Assembly (NCBI GenBank): GCA_051530055.1
Contig: CM121341.1
Location: 10,106,001 to 10,170,000 of the forward strand
Source of the DNA: Neoechinorhynchus agilis
Taxonomy: Eukaryota > Acanthocephala
DNA: 64,000 nt
Direction: 5' to 3'
Both the position numbers and the translations under genes were made by a program. This document shows positions 56,486-64,000 of the stretch, in pieces. Each line of letters starts with the position of its first letter. Positions within the stretch are counted from its first letter, which is position 1. The notes beneath the pieces are model-generated. The model did not search any database. It had not been told where the DNA came from and saw nothing but the letters and a program-made list of their open reading frames with translations.

Positions 56486-58390
56486 AATAATAACACGTTT
56501 TTTTTATCACCACACACCCAAACAAGCACGGGAACTATGTATCTTTGGATTCGTGCTGTTTGATTGGGACTGAATTCGGAATGAGCTGCAAATCGTCGCG
56601 TGTGCATGAGCCTTTCCTCCGATTCAGGCCGTAGATTCATGGGTTGATTGTGCAATGGCAAAAAATGATTTTTTATATAGTGCGGTGCGAGGGAGAGGCG
56701 AATTGAATCTGTTCGGACATCGCGTATTTCGGACGGGTTCCCTTGGCGAGATGAACGGGAGAAATTTGAATAGAAGGGAACGCAGGGAGGTCATGTATTT
56801 GTCGAAGATTTTGGAAAGGTGTTCTTCGATTGGTGGGAGGTCCTTGGAGCAAATTTTGCAAGCTCGTTTATTTAGAGAGGAAAGCAAGCGCAGTTGATGG
56901 GTGGATAAATTGCAAAAGGTTGGATATGCATATGAGATTGCAGGGACCACAACGGACCAATAGAAATGTGCTAGATCGCGTGGGCTGACTCCGAGGCAAC
57001 GCAAGCGCTTGATTAAATGCAATTTAGCAGTGGCTTTTGTTACGATGGCATTAATGTGAATGTCCATTTGAGGTTGTGTTGGAAGATTAGACCCAGAATG
57101 CGAAGCGATGTGACGCGTTGGATATCGAGAGGGAGCGGTGGAATATCAGTCCTAGGTTTTCGAAGCGACAGTGGTGGAAAAATATTTAAGATTTTCAATC
57201 TCTGCGGACGTGAGGCTGAGCGAGAGTGATGGAGGAGCATGGGTTATGATGGTTAGGTCGTCCGCATAAAAGAAATATTTGGCGGACGTTGAGAGGAGTG
57301 TAAGGTCGTTGAGGAAAATATCGAAAAGTAAGGGCGATAGTACTGCTCCTTGTGGCACGCCGCAATGTATGGGAAGCGTCGTTGAGTCGATATTTCCGCA
57401 TTGAAAATATTGCGACCGGTTTGCGAGGAAAGAAGTGGGCCAACTTATTTGCCAGGGTAAGAAGCCAAATTTCTCACAGAGCTTAAGGAGAAGATTGTGA
57501 TCTACAGAGTCAAATACCTTGGCAAAATCCACCTGGATGAGGCGACAAACGAAAGACGGTTCTTGGTCAAGATTGCGCAGGATCGAATCGCAAATGCACA
57601 AGAGGGCGTCGGTGCAACGGAATCCTGGCCGGAAGCCGAATTGGATCGACGAAATGTTTTGTAAGAAGATGGGGAGGATGCGAGTTTTGAAACATTTTTA
57701 TAAATTTTAGAAAACGGCGAGAGTAGAGAGATAGGGCGAAAGGAAGTCATAGAAACGGGTTTACCCGCCTTGGGGATAGGAATGACGTGAGCGGTCTTCA
57801 GGCAATCTGGAAAAATCCCCGTTTCAAAGCTAGAATTGATGATATGAGCTAGATGCTCAAAGATCAAGGAAATGATGATGCGAATGGCCCAGTTGGGAAT
57901 CGGAGCGTTAGGGGATGATGTACGTGGTAGTTTTTTGAGGAGTAGGAGAACCTCAAGAGAGGAGACGCGTGAATGAGGAACACAGGACCTATGGTTGCGA
58001 TCGTCGCAGGGGAGTACGACGCTCGTGTCAGTGGAAGATTTGGGAGGGCACATGGTAGCGTTCATCGAGTAGAGTGTTTTCGAGCTGACATTTATACAGA
58101 TTGGCGAAAGGCTGAGATCTGTGAAGGCCTATGGCATTTTTGATCTCGCTCCACCAGGAACGATTAGGGGGTGACGGTAGTTTGGAAAAAAGGAAAGTTT
58201 TGCGAGCGTGAAGAAGACGCTCAGTGAATCTCTTGTGGAGTTCTGGGTGTGCTTGTCACACTTTAGATTTTCCTGAAAATCAAGTATACGATTAGAGGAG
58301 ACACGATTGATAGAGAAAGGAAGAAGTGGCTGATCGGAAGGGCTATTTGAGATTGAGGGGACGATTTCGAAGCACTGCTTGATCGTGAGA
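56486..58390 (-). mobile_element. Jockey/CR1-like LINE copy B, inserted in copy A
   Basis: Read from about 58390 down: linker (SWWSEIKNAIGLHRS), RT fingers (IPNWAIRIIISLIFEHLAHI, TAHVIPIPKAGKPVSMTSFR), palm (FVCRLIQVDFAKVFDSVDHN, GVPQGAVLSPLLFDIFLNDL, YFFYADDLTII) and the thumb/C-terminus (LIKRLRCLGVSPRDLAHFYW, NKRACKICSKDLPPIEEHLS). The AADD-like YADD box is intact. There are frame breaks between 57500 and 57700 and near 57100. The endonuclease domain is absent, so it is 5'-truncated. Its 3' tail ends at about 56486. Confidence 0.75.
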
Positions 58391-58960
58391 ATTGCCGTTT
58401 AAAGTAATTTAGATTGAGAGGGGAGCCGGTGCATGCGCAATGATTGTCAGATCATCAGCATACAGTAAGTATTTAGAATAAGAAGAGGATGGAAGAAGAT
58501 CGTTCAGGAAAATGTTGGAAAGAATGAGGGAGAGAACAGCTCCTTGGGGAACTCCCTAGTTGATTGCTAAGGTGCTCGAGGCGATGCTCCCTATTGGCGT
58601 CCGTACAAGAAGCCCGACCGGAAACGGAATTGAATAAGTGCAATTTTTCGATTGAGGATTGCAGAGGGTGTACCTTAAAGCATCTCTGTAAGACTTCAGA
58701 GAAGGAAGGTAAGATAGAGATGGAGCAGGGTTACCCGAGCTGTTTTAAGGCAATTAGGAAAGATTCCAGTAATGAAACTTTGGTTGATTATTGGGGTAAG
58801 TGGACCAATAAAATCTGGAATGATAAAGCGTAGAGCCCAGTTGGGAAACGGAGAGTTAGGGGAAGATTTGCGGGTGGTGTAGATCTGGAAATTAATGACG
58901 ATTTGTTTTATGTTCGAGTGAGAGTCACAAAGTTCGGCAACGATAGAGTTTAGTGTCAGT
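58391..58960 (-). mobile_element. Jockey/CR1-like LINE copy A, RT part
   Basis: On the minus strand: PNSPFPNWALRFIIPDFI, FITGIFPNCLKTARV, and then the YADDLTIIAHAP region near 58450-58480. It ends where copy B begins. Frame broken in several places. Together with 55990-56485 it flanks copy B, giving a nested arrangement with some sequence lost at the joint. Confidence 0.6.
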
Positions 58961-59832
58961 ATTAAATTTTAGTTTGTCCCTTATACCCGGCTTATTTTTT
59001 AGGCAAAAAGCCAAACCAATCGCATCAGAGAAGTTATATAACCGCATAGTCTCTAATGCACGGTAAAAATGTTAACTGAAAATATGTCCGTTCAGCTTTG
59101 TTGAATTCTTCCGGCTATATGACCTCACATTCCGCATAAACAATTTTAAATGTGCGTTTTTTACGTAGGCTGGGCGGAGGGTTTCGTGGTTTTATAGCTT
59201 TAGAATTATTCTAGAGAAGATGTTCATCTTCATATTTTTTTGTTTGGTGATCGACTTCCTCAAGTCTAAGTGACTGACGAGACTGAAAATTAATTTCTAG
59301 AGTTTAATTGTAAAGAAAATGTTCATCTTCATATTTTTTGTTTGATGATCGACTTCCTCAGGTCTAAAAAGCCGACGAGACTGAAAATTAATTTATAGTT
59401 CTATGTGTTTTTGGTGATCATCTGAAGTAGACTTTGTTTTATACTCTGGCTGGTCTACGTGATAAAATAGCTTTTCACGTCTTTTTTTGGATTGTTTTGT
59501 GATGGAGGACTGAATTTGATCGGTCTCTAATCTCCTCAATACTTTTTTCTTAAAATTACTTTTGAGAATTAAGCATTTCTTTTTGTTGATTTCTGTCATT
59601 TTGCTAAAAAAAAGACAACGTTATTTTCCAATTTAAAACAACTTTGATTTCGTCATTTCTTTGTTTTAGACTAATAGTTATTCTTTCGCGCGCAGTCAAT
59701 TCTCGCTTCAAAATTAGTCTTTATTTCCATATTCTCTCTCCCGACAGGACCGATGCTCAATTTATTGCGGCGTTTCTGTAGTATTGGAAGTTCAGGTTTG
59801 ATTTGGTCGGGTTTGGCAAGACGAACTTTCAC
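58961..59832. other. Region upstream of the aminopeptidase gene
   Basis: Holds the duplicated 95-bp repeat at 59213-59400 and no clear gene. The last part presumably contains the promoter of the aminopeptidase. Confidence 0.35.
59213..59400. repeat. Tandem pair of about 95-bp repeats with hairpin core
   Basis: Two copies each begin with ATGTTCATCTTCATATTTTT and end CGACGAGACTGAAAATTAAT. Each contains the small stem GACTT-CCTC-A(A/G)GTC followed by CTAA. The core also occurs inside the foldbacks of the aminopeptidase intron. Confidence 0.75.
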
Positions 59833-59883
59833 ATGAATGCGTTAGAGAGCGAGAGTACACTTTTATCGTTTATTTTAGACACG

Positions 59884-62800
59884 ATGAACACGAAATCGGC
59901 CTTGCTCACTTTGTTTTCAATACTAGGTTTCAGATTGGCGATGGAGAACGAGAGAGGTTTTAAAAGACTTCCAAAATATATTCGGCCAATCAATTACGAG
60001 TTGACGTTCAGACCTGATCTCGAGAAGCACACATTTGAAGGACACGCTAAAATCAAATTTACCATAGATCATAATGAGCCACTTAAAGCGTTTGAATTAT
60101 ACTCAAGTGATCTTGATATTCGAAATGTTCTACTTGACCAAATGAACGTCGCTTATTCAGCTGAACCAAAAGAAGAACGAATCAAAATTGAACCGAAACG
60201 TGAACTATCAAGTGGAAACTATACGCTTGATATTGAATTCAGCGGACTTTTGAACGATAAAATGCACGGTTTCTATAGGAGCACTTATCAACGAGAAGGA
60301 AAACAGTATACGCTTGCATCCACTCAATTCGAACCAGCTTATGCTAGAAAAGCCTTTCCGTGTTGGGATGAACCGAGTTTTAAAGCTACGTTTGATGTTA
60401 CTATAGAAGCTCCAAAGGATCTTACACCGATGCTCATATATTCTAATGGCAACGGGGAAAATCGCATGTTTTTTCCAAATTAATTTCGAAATTATCATTG
60501 ATTTCGTTATATCCGTCCACCTCCAGAAAGTTATTGTTGAAAAGAGAAATCGTTCATCTTTTTTTGGTCATTTATAGAGAGATTAATTTATTATTATTGA
60601 TTTCCTTTTTTTCACACAATATTTCGCCCGTCTCATTTGACTTCCTAAGGTCTAAAAGTCTCGACGATACGGTTGAAATATTGTGTGAAAAAGGGAATCA
60701 ATAATAGTAAATTAATCTCTCTATAAATGACCAAAAACGAAATAACTTCTTTACAATAATTATTTACCAATTTTTGGGTTTTCGGTTATCCAAAAAAATC
60801 AAGCGACGTTCTCCTATATTGTAAAGAAGTTATTTCGTTTTTGGTCATTTATAAAGATTAATTTATTAGTTCTCTTCTATAAACAATATTTCGTCCGTCT
60901 CATTTGACTTCCTAAGGTCTAAAACTCTCGACGATACGGACGAAATATTGTGTGAAAAAAGAGAATCAATAATAGTAAATTAATCTCTCTCTATAAATGA
61001 CCAAAAACGAAATAACTTCTTTACAGTAATTCTTTACCAATTTTTGGGTTTTCGGTTATCCTAAAAATATCTCGTATCCGAATGGTGCATCAATTAATTT
61101 GTGGATAAACGACGTTCTCCTGTATTGTCAATTGAAAACACCACAACTCCGATTCTTGTAAAGCGAAGTTTTTTTGTGGATTTATTTCGTTTTTAGTGAT
61201 ATAGAAATTTATTCGCTGTCACACAATATTTCGAGCGTCTCGTCGGACTTCTTCAAGTCTAAAAGGTAGGTCATTAATCCCTATATCACCAAAGAAAATT
61301 TTTAAAAGTTATCCATTGATTGCTTTTGGTCAGGCGAAGTAAATAAAATTTATAATTTTGGTTAACACAATCCCTTGCCGAAGGATTTTCTCTGTCGATG
61401 ATTAATAAAATACCGAAGACAATAAAAGAATTAATCGTATTGAGTAAATTTTCACATCAATCGAATTGCACTGGGGATTTCCTTATTTGGAAGCAATGGG
61501 AATTCAGGATCTCCCATTGTCTAGATTGACTAGAATTCGTTTAGATTAAAGAGCAACGTTTCAATGCATTCTAGTCCCTAAAGTACGTTCACTTTTTTAA
61601 GTCTTAGAAATATGAGCTCATACGGTCCTCTCAAACATGCCGGTTGCCTCTCAGCACAATATATCTGAAACTCTTAAATCCGTTAATTTCGTCCGTTCTC
61701 CAATCATGAGCACATATTTGCTGGCCTTCGTAGTCGGTCCGCTTGAATACATTGAAGGCAAGGACTCAAACGGAGTAGTTGTTCGTGTTTACACTCCAAT
61801 CGGAAACTCAAAGCAAGGAGAATTTGCTTTGACTGTCGCATGCAAGACCCTGCCTTACTACGCAGACTATTTTGGAATCACCTACCAACTTCCTAAACTT
61901 GATCTCGTGGCTGTACCGGATTTCGCTGCTGGAGCAATGGAGAACTGGGGTCTTGTGACCTATAGAGAAACAGCAGTCCTAATTGATCCGGACAATAGTG
62001 CTGCTTCGACAAAGCAATATGTTGCTTTGGTCGTAGCTCATGAACTGGCTCACCAATGGTTCGGGAACTTGGTTACCATGGACTGGTGGACCGATCTTTG
62101 GCTAAACGAAGGCTTCGCTTCGTGGATCGAATACTTAGCAGTGGATGCTCTCTTTCCTGAACTTAATATCTGGACGCAGTTTGTGTTCTTGGATTTAAAA
62201 ACGGCGCAAAACCTGGACGCTCTCGCCAATAGTCATCCAATTGAAGTAGAAATTGTAAGACCTAACGACGTGGAAGAGATTTTTGATAGTATCAGTTACA
62301 GTAAAGGCGCAACTGTTATTCGTATGCTTCATGACTATCTGGGTGATAAAGCCTTCAAAAAAGGACTTCAATCTTATCTTCAAAAATTTAAATTTAGAAA
62401 TGCAGAGACTCGAGATCTATGGATAAGTTTAACTGAGGCGAGCGATGGAATAGACGTAGCTAAATTGATGCATTCGTGGACTAGCCAAATGGGGTTTCCT
62501 TTAGTGAATGTAAAATCCTCAAACCGAATCGACAATGACACAATCAATGTTACTTTGACCCAGTCGCGATACCTTGCCGATGGTTCTCATGATTCAGAGT
62601 ATCCTTTGTGGTATGTGCCAATCACTGTATGGTTCTCTGATGAGCGAACCGTACGGTTTCTCCTGACGGAAAGAGAACAGTCGTTTCAAGTGAAGGCGCC
62701 CCTTGGCGCTTGGTTTAAATTGAACGCGGATTACAGTGGAATGTACGTTACTGCATATCCTCAGGACGTTCTGGAAACACATTTAGAGAAGGTTGGTACA

Positions 62801-64000
62801 CTCAAGAGTGTGTTGGATCGATTTAATCTTCAAACGGATTTGTTTTCACTTTGTATGTCCGGCGATTATGGGCTGGCTGAATATCTGAAGCTCGTGCGAA
62901 CGCTGGCTACGACTGAAACCGACTTTACAGTCTGGAGGGATATAGAAACAAACATCAATTACATCGGAAATATGATTGGTGAAATGGAATATTTATCGCA
63001 GTGAATCTGATCGCTAAATTGTCATTTTTATACCAAGACTTTCCGAAAGAGAAGTCAAAAATCATGCATTTGGGCATTCATTTGTTTTATCTAATGACGA
63101 GAAAACATGTTGTTTGTTAAATAATCTAGGAAGAAAAACCTAGAACACTTTGTCGAATTTTGTGATTTGCTGGAATATAGATTTAGCAAAAACTTTAAAA
63201 CTTTTTCTTTCATTAAAGTGGTTAGACCCGAATTCCTTGTTTATTTTTACGATCGAATTCACTGCTCTAGATGGTTTAGAAGATAAGGAAGTTACGGCAA
63301 ACTTGGATTGTTTTAAGCAAAATTCATTTGATTACATTTACAAGGAGCTGGGTTTTGTTCGTAAAAACGACAGCGAATCTGATTTAACAGCAATGTTGCG
63401 TGTTATGATCATAAAGTCATTGGGTCTCTCAGGAGAAGTGGAAGTGATTAAGTTCTGCACGGAGCAGTTCGTTCAGGCAACACAATCAGGCGTACATAAA
63501 CTCGATCCCAATCTCCGACTGGCAATTTATGTAGTAACTGCGTCTCGTCACGGAGTTGAACTATTCGATGATTTTATTCGGTTACATCAGAACTGTGAGT
63601 TGTCCGAAGAGAAAAATCGATTGTTGGCTGCCATGGGTCAACTAAAAGGTCAAGATGCAAAAGAACGCGTTTTGGAGTACATAATGAGTCCAAACGTACG
63701 GTACCAAGACGTCATTTATGGATTCCAATCAGTAGCGAATTCAGATCCAATTGGACGGCGGGCCACTTGGAAGTTCTTTATTCAACATTTTGATGCCATA
63801 ATGGAGCGGTACAAAGAAAGTTCGATGATGGGATCAATCATTAAACGATCATTCGGATTGTTCTTTGACGACGTAAGTGCAAACGAAATCAATGCGTTCT
63901 TTAAGGACCATCCCGTTCCAATCGCTGAACGGGCCATTGAGCAAATGATTGAAGGAATCGTAACTAATGGTAAAGTGCTTGAACGGAATAGACGATCAAT
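59884..64000 (+). CDS. NPEPPS: M1 aminopeptidase, puromycin-sensitive type (runs off window)
   Basis: Zinc exopeptidase that trims N-terminal residues from peptides, usually cytosolic. Exon 1 (to 60425): FKRLPKYIRPINYELTFRPD, ATQFE-like STQFEPAYARKAFPCWDEPS. Exon 2 (61624-62978): LSNMPVASQ, AAGAMENWGLVTYRE (substrate-binding GAMEN), HELAHQWFGNLVTMDWWTDL with the distal Glu in LWLNEGFASW, and YSKGATVIRML. Exon 3 (63271 to 64000 and beyond): SFDYIYKELGF, CELSEEKNRLLAAMG, HPVPIAERAIEQM. Intron 2 (62979-63270) is GT..AG, phase 1. The interruption 60426-61623 is not GT-AG but joins in frame to give KDLTVLSNMP, the family consensus. The start is uncertain: ATG at 59884 adds a hydrophobic leader, ATG at 59941 (MENERGFKRLP) gives the usual cytosolic start. 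The last roughly 80 residues lie outside the window. Confidence 0.9.
60540..60745. repeat. Foldback element 1 inside the aminopeptidase interruption
   Basis: The arms TTTTTTGGTCATTTATAGAG..CACAATATTTCG and their reverse complement (CACACAATATTTCAACC.., CTCTCTATAAATGACCAAAA) are about 85 bp each. The loop contains GACTTCCTAAGGTCTAAAAG and CTCGACGA. Confidence 0.8.
60815..61025. repeat. Foldback element 2 inside the aminopeptidase interruption
   Basis: Same arms as element 1, beginning TGTAAAGAAGTTATTTCGTT and ending AACGAAATAACTTCTTTACA, with the same loop (GACTTCCTAAGGTCTAAAAC). Copies 1 and 2 also share the flanking stretch ACCAATTTTTGGGTTTTCGG. Confidence 0.8.
61185..61296. repeat. Foldback element 3, divergent
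   Basis: Arms TTTTTAGTGATATAG / CTATATCACCAAAGAAAA around CGAGCGTCTCGTCGGACTTC and TTCAAGTCTAAAAGG. It has the same hairpin core (GACTT-CTTC-AAGTC) as elements 1 and 2 but different arms. Confidence 0.65.

Larger units (their letters stand above)
60426..61623. mobile_element. Intron or insertion with inverted terminal repeats in the aminopeptidase gene
   Basis: About 1.2 kb. The left end ACCGATGCTCATATATTCTA and the reverse complement of the right end ACCGTATGAGCTCATATTTC match over about 20 positions with small indels. A TAC direct repeat (60423-60425 and 61621-61623) flanks it, and removing one TAC plus the element restores the family consensus reading frame. It contains nested foldbacks at 60540-60745, 60815-61025 and 61185-61296. 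It has no ORF of note. Confidence 0.65.

Noticed and set aside
1-64000. LTR retrotransposon or other virus-like element
   Set aside because: I saw no long terminal repeat pair, protease/integrase motifs or capsid-like frames; the RT-bearing pieces are LINE- or Penelope-type.

Overview
This is AT-rich nuclear DNA from an invertebrate animal. It carries a Piwi-clade Argonaute, importin-13, tRNase Z long form (ELAC2), an M1 puromycin-sensitive-type aminopeptidase, a sigma-type glutathione S-transferase and a neuronal-calcium-sensor-like protein, together with spliceosomal introns and several families of non-LTR retrotransposons. Most of the introns I could place are very short (about 33-67 nt, with 48-49 nt recurring) and several genes have none. 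This recalls animals with small introns such as nematodes or larvacean tunicates, but I cannot fix the phylum from the sequence alone.

Layout: 0.7-4.2 kb ELAC2 (+). 4.7-10.3 kb a scrapyard of LINE pieces in three families: one with an R2-like restriction-type endonuclease, one Jockey/CR1-like and one RTE-like. 10.4 kb tRNA-Leu(AAG). 10.8 kb a small basic secreted protein. 12.0-12.7 kb GST (-). 13-17 kb two near-identical 0.9-kb direct repeats flanking a divergent homeodomain-like gene. 17.7-27.7 kb a roughly 187-bp satellite array of about 54 units. 28.2-29.1 kb a DUF547 gene (-). 30.3-30.8 kb a two-exon unknown gene (-). 34.5-37.0 kb intronless Piwi (-). 38.05-39.85 kb a 164-bp tandem repeat. 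40.9-43.2 kb a Penelope-like element split by a LINE, then a hAT transposase scrap. 45-48.7 kb LINE tail, foldback elements and a 340-bp triplicated repeat. 49.0-52.6 kb importin-13 (+). 52.9 kb a tRNA-headed SINE. 53.4 kb a 54-residue membrane protein. 54.2-55.1 kb an EF-hand protein. 56-59 kb two nested Jockey-like LINEs (-). 59.9-64 kb the M1 aminopeptidase (+), running off the window end.

The most unusual theme is how introns and foldback DNA relate. The window is littered with inverted-repeat (foldback/MITE-like) elements. One 1.2-kb interruption of the aminopeptidase has inverted-repeat ends, lacks usable GT/AG boundaries, and restores the reading frame exactly only if removed at a 3-bp direct repeat. 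Two other genes (DUF547 and importin-13) have junctions best explained by removal at short direct repeats rather than at GT-AG. If transcripts confirm this, the organism splices non-canonical, transposon-like introns, as has been described for the larvacean Fritillaria borealis; otherwise these are element insertions or assembly faults.

The host genes are ordinary single-copy functions (tRNA 3'-end processing, nuclear transport, peptide trimming, detoxification, calcium sensing) with no sign of operon-like cooperation. The presence of Piwi fits a genome with a heavy load of retroelements.
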